Positions 1 to 6,717 of a DNA stretch of 10,610 nucleotides are shown piece by piece. The translations under genes and the position numbers were made by a program. The notes below the pieces were generated by a model. That model saw nothing but the letters and a program-made list of their open reading frames with translations, did not search any database and was not told the origin of the DNA. The DNA comes from Actinomycetota bacterium (GTDB taxonomy: Bacteria; Actinomycetota; Humimicrobiia; Humimicrobiales; Humimicrobiaceae), in the NCBI GenBank assembly GCA_028695395.1, contig JAQVJB010000066.1, positions 1-10,610 on the forward strand, written 5' to 3'. Every line of letters starts with the position of its first letter. The stretch's first letter is position 1.

Positions 1-30
1 ACCTATTACGCCGACTTTAATTCTTTCCAT
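1..30 (-). CDS. N-terminal fragment of a probable Gfo/Idh/MocA-family oxidoreductase (cut by the window edge)
   Basis: Ten codons are visible on the minus strand, reading MERIKVGVIG. They follow a perfect AGGAGG ribosome binding site (36-41) with a 5-base gap to the ATG, so the start is secure. A short basic lead followed by a hydrophobic strand ending in V-I-G is how the NAD(P)-binding Rossmann fold of Gfo/Idh/MocA dehydrogenases normally begins (GxGxxG follows). These enzymes oxidise or epimerise sugars, inositols and sugar acids with NAD(P). The gene is the last visible member of the leftward cluster, lies downstream of the LacI-type regulator, and has its own putative promoter-operator. 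The family call rests on ten residues plus context; other Rossmann-fold enzymes remain possible. Confidence 0.55.
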   Translation of the reverse strand, partial: MERIKVGVIG

Positions 31-125
31 TTTTACCTCCTAAGAAAATAAATTTTTTAAGGGTTATTATTAGAAAATATTATTATCATACAGGTTTAGT
101 GCGTTTAATATCTTATTAATATTTA

Positions 126-160
126 ATTATAACATTAACGTTAATGCTGAATTCTGTCAA
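126..160 (-). promoter_or_regulatory. Putative promoter with LacI-family operator upstream of the Gfo/Idh/MocA-like gene
   Basis: On the minus strand a consensus TTGACA (155-160) and a consensus TATAAT (126-131) flank a perfect 14-base palindrome, CATTAACGTTAATG (133-146). A CG-centred palindrome of this type is the classic operator shape for LacI-family repressors, and a LacI-family gene ends 90 bases upstream. Bound repressor would sit directly over the promoter. The distance between the two hexamers is 23 bases, longer than the usual 16-18, so one of the two may not be the functional element or an activator may be involved. The remainder of the 31-249 gap is AT-rich sequence with T-runs and shows no clear terminator for the LacI gene. 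Confidence 0.6.
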
Positions 161-249
161 TATTTATACACACAGCCTTTTCCTCTGTCTCAAAAACATA
201 TATAAGTATTTTTTTATTATTTTAAAAATTTTTTTAAGTTGGCAGGGTA

Positions 250-1239
250 TTATCTGACAATCAATTTAGTTTCTACAATATGCTGTTCAACACTATTTTT
301 ATATTTCCCTTTTATTTTATTTAATAGAATATCTACTGCCTGGTATGCTATCTGTCTTTTTGAATAACTGACTGTAGTCAGGGAAAAAGGATAAAAGAAT
401 CTTGACTGAATATTATCATATCCGATTACGGGTATATTTTTATATTCGGTAATATTCATATTTTGCAAGGTATATATTATTTCCCATGCCATCATATCGC
501 TAAAAGCAAATACCGCATCAAAATCCAGTTTCTCATTAATGATTTCATGCATAATCAAAGTGCTGTTGCCTGAGATTACAGCAGATTCCCTAACCAATTC
601 TTCTTTATAATCAATATTATTGATTCTTAAAGCATTTTTATAGCCTTCTAAGCGTTCCCTGGCAGAAGATATATATATCGGACCATTGACAAATAGGATA
701 TTTTTGTAGCCGTTTTTTAAAAGATAATCTACTGCAAGAAATGCGCCTTTTATATCATCAGAAATCACATAATCGCTTTTGATATCATGGAATCTTCTGC
801 CAAGCAAAATAAAAGGCGTTCCCTGGCGGGCAAGCATTTTTATATCATCATTTTTTTTCTGGGTCGGACATAATATTATGCCGTCGACATTTTTACTAAG
901 AGCGAGAAATATGGCTTCCTCTTCATTTTCATATTTTTCTTCAGTGTTTATAATAAAAGTATTATAACCGCTGTTTCTTAATCTTGTTTCAATATCATTC
1001 AGCCATATTGCAATTAAAGGGTCGGAAATGTCAGGGATAATAGTCGCGACCGTTTTGGTTTTTCCTAATCTCAGCGACCCTGCTATATTATTTGGGATAT
1101 AGCCCATTTCTTTTGCAACCTGAGCAATGTAATTCTTAGTTTTTTCAGAAATATCCTTTTTATCTTTTAATGCCCTGGAAACAGTATTTGCAGTAAAACC
1201 TGTTCTCTGCGCTATGTCTTTTAACCTTACTTTTTTCAT
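250..1239 (-). CDS. LacI-family transcriptional regulator
   Basis: A 329-residue protein of typical LacI/GalR length. The N-terminal helix-turn-helix reads VRLKDIAQRTGFTANTVSRA (4-23), followed by the hinge-helix region with PNNIAGSLR (49-57). The periplasmic-binding-protein-like sensor follows: TVATIIPDISDP (63-74), the GIILCP strand (120-125), a sugar-contact region around SSARERLEGY (191-200), FAFSDMMA (244-251), GYDN (273-276) and LTTV (287-290). These mark it as a cytoplasmic, ligand-responsive repressor of sugar genes; the ligand cannot be read from sequence. No convincing Shine-Dalgarno site precedes the ATG, although the start fits the family exactly. It lies 54 bases after the ComB-like gene, probably in the same transcript. 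The palindrome at 133-146 is its most likely operator, suggesting control of the downstream dehydrogenase gene. Confidence 0.93.
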   Translation of the reverse strand: MKKVRLKDIAQRTGFTANTVSRALKDKKDISEKTKNYIAQVAKEMGYIPNNIAGSLRLGKTKTVATIIPDISDPLIAIWLNDIETRLRNSGYNTFIINTEEKYENEEEAIFLALSKNVDGIILCPTQKKNDDIKMLARQGTPFILLGRRFHDIKSDYVISDDIKGAFLAVDYLLKNGYKNILFVNGPIYISSARERLEGYKNALRINNIDYKEELVRESAVISGNSTLIMHEIINEKLDFDAVFAFSDMMAWEIIYTLQNMNITEYKNIPVIGYDNIQSRFFYPFSLTTVSYSKRQIAYQAVDILLNKIKGKYKNSVEQHIVETKLIVR

Positions 1240-1293
1240 ATTATTAATTACTGGAATATATCAATTTAAAAATCAGTTTATATACTGGGGGAA

Positions 1294-2157
1294 CTAAAGG
1301 TTCAGGTAGTCTTCCATAAGTAGTAACTTTTCAAAACCATTATTTCTCAATCTTTCTCTTTCTTTGAAAATATCATCATATTTATCTCCAATATTTTCCC
1401 TTTTATTTGAAATCAGGTCAATTACCTTCAAAACCTGCGCATTGGAATACTTATCAATCTCTGAACAATAATCTATATCTATGTCGTGGCCGATATCTCT
1501 GACAGCCAGACCGCTGCAGGAACTTTCAAGTGCCTTTACTATATCATTATTATTTTTTACTATCTCAAAAACAATCTGTGCGGAATCAGACATAATATAG
1601 TCGCCTTCCCCTAAATCAGCAAGATATTTTACCGCCATGCCTGCATTGTATGCATCATCATAAGCTATGTGGCCTTTCTTGCCAGAGCATAATATAAATA
1701 TATCTTTATTGTTTTTTTTAGCAGCGATATGCATCTGATTTAGGACAAAACTTAAATTAAGAAGTGAAAGAGCAAATATTGTATCAGACTTTATAAGCCT
1801 GAAAAAAGAAACAGTCCCGTTAGTTGTCATCATGATTATATTTTTATTCTTTAAATCCAATTTCGAAAATTCATATGGTGAATTCCCGTAATCAAACCCT
1901 TCAGGTGGAAGGCCTTCTTCTTCTCCGCATAAGATATATTCTCTAAATATTTCTTTTAATGAATAAGCTTCGTCTTTATTTTTTGCAAGTATTATCCTTT
2001 TGCAGCCAGAACCAAAAATTGCAGACATGCTTGATGTTGCTCTCAAAGTATCGATAACTGCACAAACTGAATTAATTATTATGGGCTCATAAATACACTT
2101 ATTAAAACTATTTGCAAGGGCTACATTGATGATTGTTTTCTTGTTTTTTACAGTCAT
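1294..2157 (-). CDS. 2-phosphosulfolactate phosphatase (ComB) family protein
   Basis: 287 residues, somewhat longer than most ComB proteins (about 230-250) because of a tail after residue 240. ComB is a Mg-dependent acid phosphatase that converts 2-phosphosulfolactate to sulfolactate in coenzyme M synthesis; bacterial homologues occur widely without that pathway. Family signatures are present: VIDTLRATS (34-42, with D36, R39 and T41), GEEEGLPPEGFDYGNSP (78-94), TTNGT (111-115), CSGKKGHIAYDDAYNAG (157-173) and an Asp-rich stretch at 221-235. The start is an ATG with a weak AAGG site about seven bases upstream. It lies between the amidohydrolase (57-base gap) and the LacI gene. No ComA, ComC or ComDE is in view, so a role as phosphatase for another phosphorylated hydroxy-acid in this catabolic locus is at least as likely. 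Family call is firm, substrate unknown. Confidence 0.85.
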   Translation of the reverse strand: MTVKNKKTIINVALANSFNKCIYEPIIINSVCAVIDTLRATSSMSAIFGSGCKRIILAKNKDEAYSLKEIFREYILCGEEEGLPPEGFDYGNSPYEFSKLDLKNKNIIMMTTNGTVSFFRLIKSDTIFALSLLNLSFVLNQMHIAAKKNNKDIFILCSGKKGHIAYDDAYNAGMAVKYLADLGEGDYIMSDSAQIVFEIVKNNNDIVKALESSCSGLAVRDIGHDIDIDYCSEIDKYSNAQVLKVIDLISNKRENIGDKYDDIFKERERLRNNGFEKLLLMEDYLNL

Positions 2158-2214
2158 TTTTAAACCTTATTGCTACTTCTCTTTCGCCAGCATGACAAAA
2201 CTTATAATGCTGAT

Positions 2215-3117
2215 TTATCTAGTGCTACCGTTATCTTTAATTGAATTAATCATTTTTAATGCATTATCATGCATTATCATTTTTATATCTTCCTCTGTAA
2301 TAAAATCATTATATGTTTTATTTAACAGAATAGCTGCTTTTTTCAGGCAATCTATAGTGTCAGACTGCATATACATGGGGTAATCACTCCCGAAAAAAAT
2401 CCTGTCCAGGCAGCCTGAATAAGATTTTACCTTGTATAAAAGCCAGGACATAGGATGCTCACTGAACTTTGGGTCTCTTCCTATATTTGTGCTTATGTCA
2501 GCATAAATATTCTTATGTTTTCTTAGAAGCATAGCAGTTTCATCATACCATATTTTACCGGAATGCCCGATAATTATAGTTAATCGGGGGAAATTACATG
2601 CCACCTCATCAATGAATGACGGATTAGAATAAGCGTCTTTATAAGGCACAATCCCAATTGAACCAGAATGAAACAATACCGGTAATTTATATTCTTCCAT
2701 TTTTTTATAAAAAGGGTGAAAGATTTTATCATTTGGATAGATCTGTTGAAATGAGGGGTGTATTTTCAGCCCTGACAAGCCAAGCTCTTTTATGCTTGTT
2801 TCAAGGACATTCATTGCTTCTTTCTCAAAAAAAGGATTTAAAGTAAAAAAACCCAGCAATCTGTCCCTGTGCCCTGAGATCTGGTTACTGATATATTCAT
2901 TCATCTTTACAATCTCTGCATTTTTTGTTTCAGGAGTAAGTACGGAGCTTAAAACTACGCTTGTATGAATATCATTATCATCCATTACTTTTAACAGGCT
3001 GCCAGCAGTAAGAATGCTGCAATTCTCATCCCAGATGTTTCTTGATTTGAAATACTGCACTAAGTCATTTGTAATACAATCATATGGCCATAAATGCGTA
3101 TGAAAATCTATAATCAT
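2215..3117 (-). CDS. Amidohydrolase-family (amidohydrolase_2-type) metal-dependent hydrolase
   Basis: A 300-residue cytoplasmic TIM-barrel enzyme. It opens with the metal-binding HxH motif IDFHTH (H6, H8). Other expected ligands are in order: GLKIHPSFQ (K118/H120), LFHSGS (H150), IIGHSG (H185) and FGSDYPM (D245). This is the pattern of amidohydrolase_2 enzymes, which include decarboxylases such as ACMSD, lactonases and C-C hydrolases; they use one or two divalent metals. A strong GGAGG site (3122-3126) four bases before the ATG fixes the start. It is 64 bases downstream of the DeoR-type gene and 57 bases before the ComB homologue, so the three are probably one transcript. In sugar-acid loci, members of this family often act as lactonases; that reading is inference. 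The C-terminal NA-L dipeptide region (285-287) is the usual end of the fold. Confidence 0.88.
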   Translation of the reverse strand: MIIDFHTHLWPYDCITNDLVQYFKSRNIWDENCSILTAGSLLKVMDDNDIHTSVVLSSVLTPETKNAEIVKMNEYISNQISGHRDRLLGFFTLNPFFEKEAMNVLETSIKELGLSGLKIHPSFQQIYPNDKIFHPFYKKMEEYKLPVLFHSGSIGIVPYKDAYSNPSFIDEVACNFPRLTIIIGHSGKIWYDETAMLLRKHKNIYADISTNIGRDPKFSEHPMSWLLYKVKSYSGCLDRIFFGSDYPMYMQSDTIDCLKKAAILLNKTYNDFITEEDIKMIMHDNALKMINSIKDNGSTR

Positions 3118-3181
3118 TTTTCCTCCAAAAAATATTTTTAATTAAGAAGTTTTGCACTCACCTTTAAAAAGAAAAGGCTGA

Positions 3182-3973
3182 TTAAATTTTTGCAATGCCA
3201 AGATTAATGTTTAGTTCTTTTATTAAGCTTAAAAATTCATATCGCTTATTAATTCCTGAATCAGTAATAACCATATCAAAATCTGACAAATTGGCAACGC
3301 GATATACCCCTACTTTTCCGAATTTCTGACTCTGCGTAAGAAGTATCTTCATTTTTGATTTTTCAAGAAACCTTTTCTTCATTATACATTCTCCGTAATC
3401 ATATTCAGTCAGATTTCCCTTTAAATCAACTCCTTTTGTCGTAAGGAATACTTTATCAGCAATGACATCGTTTAAAAGGTTTTCAGCAAAATCCCCTGCA
3501 GTGCTTGCGCAGCCATCCTTAATCAACCCTCCTGTTGCAAAAACCCTGACAAATTTATCTTTATGCTGTACGAGTGCCAGCTGGGTTATGACATTGCTGG
3601 CAATAACATTAATATTAGTGATATTTGACTTATTTATTTCCCTTGCAACAAGATAATTAATGGTTCCCGCATCTATTATTATGGTTTCTCCGCTTTTTAT
3701 AAATTCTAATGCCTTCTTTGCAACAGCTTTTTTTTCATTTAAATCTACTTTTAGCCCTACAGAAAAATAACCATCTTTTTCTATTAAAAAATCATTTATT
3801 TTTATTGCTCCATTAGTTGTTTTTTTAAGATAGCCTTCACCTTCAAGAATAATCAGATCCCTGTAAATAGTAGGTTTGGAGACTTTTAGCTTTTTCGCTA
3901 AAAATTCTGTGCTTATTTCTTCTTTTTCATCAAGAAAATTTAATATTGCCAGTCTTCTTGTCGAACCATTCAT
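3182..3973 (-). CDS. DeoR/GlpR-family transcriptional regulator
   Basis: 263 residues, normal for the family. An N-terminal winged helix-turn-helix (about 1-57) carries VSKPTIYRDLIILEGEGYL (31-49) and KTTNGAI, the counterparts of the usual TIRRDL and hGGA motifs; Tyr replaces the first Arg. The C-terminal sugar-phosphate sensor (DeoRC) shows DAGT (101-104), VIASN (123-127), ATGG (146-149), a G-x-L-TEYDYGE segment (186-195), TQSQKFGK (213-220) and ITDSG (236-240). In DeoRC proteins the DxGTT-type loop binds a phosphorylated sugar; here the second Thr is Ile, which may change ligand choice. An AAAGGA site (3980-3985) lies six bases before the ATG. It heads the leftward cluster and faces the PEP-hydrolase-like gene across a 344-base control region, so it probably regulates both directions, sensing a phosphorylated intermediate. 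Confidence 0.93.
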   Translation of the reverse strand: MNGSTRRLAILNFLDEKEEISTEFLAKKLKVSKPTIYRDLIILEGEGYLKKTTNGAIKINDFLIEKDGYFSVGLKVDLNEKKAVAKKALEFIKSGETIIIDAGTINYLVAREINKSNITNINVIASNVITQLALVQHKDKFVRVFATGGLIKDGCASTAGDFAENLLNDVIADKVFLTTKGVDLKGNLTEYDYGECIMKKRFLEKSKMKILLTQSQKFGKVGVYRVANLSDFDMVITDSGINKRYEFLSLIKELNINLGIAKI

Positions 3974-4104
3974 AAAAAATCCTTTAAATAATTATTTAAT
4001 TTTATAATTCTAAATAAAAAAAATAAAAATTCTACAATCAGTTATATGGTAGATTAGGTATAAAATTTATAAAAATAAGATAAAATGATTTAATATTTAA
4101 AAGA

Positions 4105-4133
4105 AATATAACATTGATTATTTCTGTTTACAA
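4105..4133 (-). promoter_or_regulatory. Candidate promoter for the DeoR-amidohydrolase-ComB-LacI cluster
   Basis: On the minus strand TTGTAA (4128-4133) and TATATT (4105-4110) are separated by exactly 17 bases, matching 4 of 6 and 5 of 6 sigma-70 consensus positions. It lies about 130 bases upstream of the DeoR-type start. Chance matches are common in DNA this AT-rich. Confidence 0.35.
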
Positions 4134-4178
4134 TAAATTGAATAAATATTGATAAAATTTTTTATAATTTTTAAAAAT

Positions 4179-4200
4179 ATTATCATTTAAGTTTGATAAT
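4179..4200. promoter_or_regulatory. Inverted repeat, candidate operator for the DeoR-type regulator
   Basis: ATTATCA (4179-4185) and TGATAAT (4194-4200) form a perfect 7-base inverted repeat with an 8-base gap. The right arm overlaps the -35 hexamer of the plus-strand promoter, where a bound repressor would block RNA polymerase. The neighbouring DeoR-type gene is the obvious candidate ligand, but family operators are variable and the region is AT-rich. Confidence 0.4.
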
Positions 4201-4221
4201 TAGAAAATATAGTAATATACT
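4193..4221 (+). promoter_or_regulatory. Promoter of the PEP-hydrolase/Tm-1 operon
   Basis: TTGATA (4193-4198) and TATACT (4216-4221) are spaced by exactly 17 bases, matching 4 of 6 and 5 of 6 of the sigma-70 consensus. Transcription would start near 4228, giving a leader of about 90 bases before the ATG at 4318. Confidence 0.5.
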
Positions 4222-4317
4222 TGCTCTAAAATTATCTGAATTGCATAGGGATTAAAAGAATATTTGCTTAAAAAACAGAATAAAAATTAATTTTTATAAA
4301 ATCAGAAAGGGGAAAAG

Positions 4318-5151
4318 ATGGCTAAAAGATATACTTCAAAAGAAGTAGTAGAAAGATTGCAGGCAGAAATATCAAAAGGTAAACCACTATTTATACCAAA
4401 CTGCGGTATGGGTTTATCTGCAAAACTTCAGGAAAAAGGTGGTGCTGACCTTATTTTCATTTCACCTACCAGCTATGGAAGGCTAAAAGGACTAGGTTCT
4501 CTTGCTGCTTTTTTACCATTCGGGGATTTTAACCAGATTGTTTTTAATCTGGCAAAAGAGATAGTGCCCATGGTTAAGGAAACACCGGTAATAGCATTTT
4601 CAGCTCCTAATAATCCTTTATTGCCTCACAAAGAACATCTTAAAATACTTTTAGAACTCGGCGTATCAGGTATCAATCCATTCATAAGCAAGATATACGG
4701 AGAAGGTTTTAGCGAACAAATAGAACAGATAGGAATGGGCTTCAGCAAAGAAGTCGAATTTGTAGCTGCGGCACATGAAATGGACATGTTTACTTTCTCT
4801 TATGCATTTTCACCAGAAGAAGCAGAAATCTTAACAGAAGCAGGTTCTGATGCAATATGCTCCCATGTCGGCGCAACAAAGGGCGGAGCTATAGGAGCCA
4901 AGACTGCAATGTCATTAGATGACGCTTCGCAGTTAAGCCAGGAGATATTTGATGCTGCAAGAAAAGTAAACAAAGATGTGATTCTTGTTGCGCACGGAGG
5001 CCCTATTGAAACTCCCGCTGATGCAGAATATGTTTTAAAACATACTAATGCACAAGGATTTCTGGGTGGTTCTGCAGCCGAAAGAATGCCTATTGAAAAG
5101 GCAATTGTAGAGGCAACGATGGAATTTAAAAATATTTCCATGAGTAAATAA
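4318..5151 (+). CDS. TIM-barrel phosphoenolpyruvate hydrolase-like protein (PF09370 type)
   Basis: 277 residues, the usual length for the free-standing family. Conserved blocks run in order: GGADLIF (41-47), GLGSLAAFLPFGDFNQIV (58-75), ETPVIA (88-93), a GMGFSKEV segment (139-146), HVGATKGGAIGAKT (183-196), VAHGGPIETPADAEYVL (224-240) and GFLGGSAAERMPIEKAI (247-263). The family is named for phosphoenolpyruvate hydrolase and has a TIM-barrel fold related to PEP-using enzymes, but the reaction of most members is not established. An AAGGGG site five bases before the ATG supports the start. It is followed after 69 bases by the Tm-1-like gene; in some eukaryotes the same two modules are fused, so the two products probably act on one pathway or form a complex. 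The usual NSGR-type segment after the second strand reads SPTSYGR here (49-55), hinting at a subfamily with different specificity. Confidence 0.87.
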   Translation: MAKRYTSKEVVERLQAEISKGKPLFIPNCGMGLSAKLQEKGGADLIFISPTSYGRLKGLGSLAAFLPFGDFNQIVFNLAKEIVPMVKETPVIAFSAPNNPLLPHKEHLKILLELGVSGINPFISKIYGEGFSEQIEQIGMGFSKEVEFVAAAHEMDMFTFSYAFSPEEAEILTEAGSDAICSHVGATKGGAIGAKTAMSLDDASQLSQEIFDAARKVNKDVILVAHGGPIETPADAEYVLKHTNAQGFLGGSAAERMPIEKAIVEATMEFKNISMSK

Positions 5152-5220
5152 AAAATAACTATTCTTTTTATTTGACTTAAATCTGAGCCTGATTAAAAAA
5201 ATAAAAATAAAGGAAACTAA

Positions 5221-6597
5221 ATGGATGCTAAAAAACCTAATATCATATGTATGGGAATACTTGATATAAAAGGAGACGAAATAAAATTCCTTGCTGAAGA
5301 AGTAGAAAAAGCCGGAGGGAATCCAATAATAATGGAAATAAGCCTTGGGCATGAAGTAGGGTGGGCTGATATTCCACTTTCAGAACTTCTGTTAGAGAGC
5401 GGATTAAAGAAAGAAGAAGTATTCAAAGCTTCAAGGTCAGACGCTATTTCTCTTGTGGGAAAAGCAGGTGCATTAAAGATTGCAAAACTCTATGAAGAAA
5501 AGAAGATAGATGGTGTTATCTCGTGGGCTGGTTCAGTCGGAACTTCCACGGCAACAATGGTTATGCGTGCTCTTCCTATAGGTTTTCCAAAAATAATGCT
5601 CTCAACGCTTGCATCCGGAGATGTAAGCAGCTGGCTTGGTAATAAAGACATATATATAGTTAATCCTATTTCTGAAAAAGGAGTAAATATAGTTACCAGA
5701 AAGCTTATAGGCAATGCAGCTGCAGCAATTGTAGGAATGGCAAGATACCGTGAAGTTCAACATGTGGATGCAAAGCCTTTAGTAGCTTTAACTGCATACG
5801 GAACTACAACTCCGACAGTAATAAAATGTGAAAAATATATGCATGAAAGAGGCTGGGACTCTATTATTATTCACCAGGTTGGAACCGGAGCTACTATGGA
5901 AGACCTGATAGACTCAGGAGAAATCACAGCAGTTTATGAAATAACTCCCGGTGAGATAAGTAATAATATGTACGGAAGTATTTACGGCATCGGCCAAGAA
6001 TGGACCGGAGACAGGCTTACTGCAGCAAGCAGAAAAGGAATACCGCAGATTGTATGTCCTGGCGGACTTGATCAATCTGCCTATCAGACAGTAGTACCGG
6101 AAAAATACCTGAAAGGATTTATCGATGGTACTAGAGTTTCTTACAAAAATTCAAAAGCTCCATATATCCATAATTCAGCAGTGACAATTATGGTTCCGAA
6201 TAAAGAAGAGACTGAGGAACTGGCTGAATATGTTGTAAGCAGACTTAATAAAACAACAGGACCTACAGCTCTTATTGTACCGATGAGAGGCTGGAGCGCA
6301 TATGACCAGTCTGTCGAGGATGCATCAGTTGATAAAGGTTGGGCAAAAGAAAACGGAGATGGACCAGTATGGTGGCCTGATCCTGATAATCCTAAATGGT
6401 CAAAAAGGGCTACACTGATGTGGGATGTATTTATGAATAAATGGGACAGAAGCAATCCCAACCTGGATATAATAAAGTGTGACAACCACATACTTGATAC
6501 TGATTTTGCAGAACTTTTAAATACCTGCATGGGTGATATGCTTGATAAAAAATGGAATAAAGGGCTTTACAGGGAATTAGAAAATGTAGTGGAATAA
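5221..6597 (+). CDS. Tm-1-like ATP-binding domain protein (UPF0261)
   Basis: 458 residues, longer than most bacterial members (about 400). The N-terminal half carries the family's nucleotide-binding region: GILDIKGDEIKFL (12-24), SWAGSVGTSTATMVMRALPIG (101-121), STLASGDVSSWLG (128-140) and a GNAAAAIVGMA stretch (164-174). The C-terminal half has LTAYGTTTPTV (190-200), HQVGTGATMEDLI (218-230), GIPQIVCPGGLDQ (273-285), NSAVTIMVPNKEE (318-330) and GPTALIVPMRGWSAYD (347-362). Tomato Tm-1, a virus-resistance protein, gives the family its name; the bacterial reaction is unknown, and ATP binding suggests a kinase or ligase-like role. Between the GWSAYD motif and the terminal DNHILDTDFAE (421-431) lies a Trp-rich insertion (about 364-410; W374, W384, W385, W393, W401, W408) that replaces a short linker. 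An AAGGAAA site precedes the ATG. It shares a transcript with the upstream TIM-barrel gene. Confidence 0.88.
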   Translation: MDAKKPNIICMGILDIKGDEIKFLAEEVEKAGGNPIIMEISLGHEVGWADIPLSELLLESGLKKEEVFKASRSDAISLVGKAGALKIAKLYEEKKIDGVISWAGSVGTSTATMVMRALPIGFPKIMLSTLASGDVSSWLGNKDIYIVNPISEKGVNIVTRKLIGNAAAAIVGMARYREVQHVDAKPLVALTAYGTTTPTVIKCEKYMHERGWDSIIIHQVGTGATMEDLIDSGEITAVYEITPGEISNNMYGSIYGIGQEWTGDRLTAASRKGIPQIVCPGGLDQSAYQTVVPEKYLKGFIDGTRVSYKNSKAPYIHNSAVTIMVPNKEETEELAEYVVSRLNKTTGPTALIVPMRGWSAYDQSVEDASVDKGWAKENGDGPVWWPDPDNPKWSKRATLMWDVFMNKWDRSNPNLDIIKCDNHILDTDFAELLNTCMGDMLDKKWNKGLYRELENVVE

Positions 6598-6670
6598 AGA
6601 TGTCCTTTAAAATAATTGTTTTTTATGAAGACAAGCTTTAATTATCAGTACCGATTTAACTAATTTCAAT

Positions 6671-6703
6671 AAAAACCTGGATATGCAAATATCCAGGTTT
6701 TTT
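6671..6703. terminator. Bidirectional rho-independent terminator
   Basis: A perfect 14-base inverted repeat (6671-6684 and 6689-6702) encloses a GCAA tetraloop. The stem contains ACCTGGATAT and is flanked by a T-run on each strand, so it can stop both the rightward Tm-1 transcript and the leftward RLP transcript, whose genes converge here. The remaining bases 6598-6670 show nothing else. Confidence 0.93.
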
Positions 6704-6717
6704 AATTTATTAATTAT

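Larger units (their letters stand above)
3974..4317. promoter_or_regulatory. Divergent intergenic control region between the DeoR-type gene and the PEP-hydrolase/Tm-1 operon
   Basis: A 344-base, extremely AT-rich stretch with no credible coding frame. It holds candidate promoters for both directions (entries at 4105-4133 and 4193-4221), an inverted repeat over the plus-strand -35, and several copies of a TGATAA/TGATTA-like hexamer (4115-4120, 4150-4155, 4194-4199, and inverted at 4180-4185). A leader of about 90 bases follows the plus-strand promoter, ending in an AAGGGG ribosome binding site (4307-4312). No stable hairpin or riboswitch-like fold was recognised in it. Base composition makes individual short motifs weak evidence. 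Confidence 0.6.

Noticed and set aside
202..240. T-rich and A-rich stretch as terminator of the LacI gene
   Set aside because: There is no G/C-containing stem; only low-complexity AT sequence.
2261..2280. Tandem repeat of GCATTATCAT (two copies)
   Set aside because: It lies inside the amidohydrolase coding sequence, encodes the family's normal C-terminal helix (MHDNALKMI) without frame disruption, and is probably coincidental.
4800..5426. Several overlapping minus-strand open frames of 69-113 codons
   Set aside because: They are antisense to the PEP-hydrolase-like and Tm-1-like genes and show no recognisable domain.
6141..6530. A 129-codon open frame on the minus strand
   Set aside because: It lies entirely within the Tm-1-like gene, which has conserved motifs throughout; this is a shadow frame.
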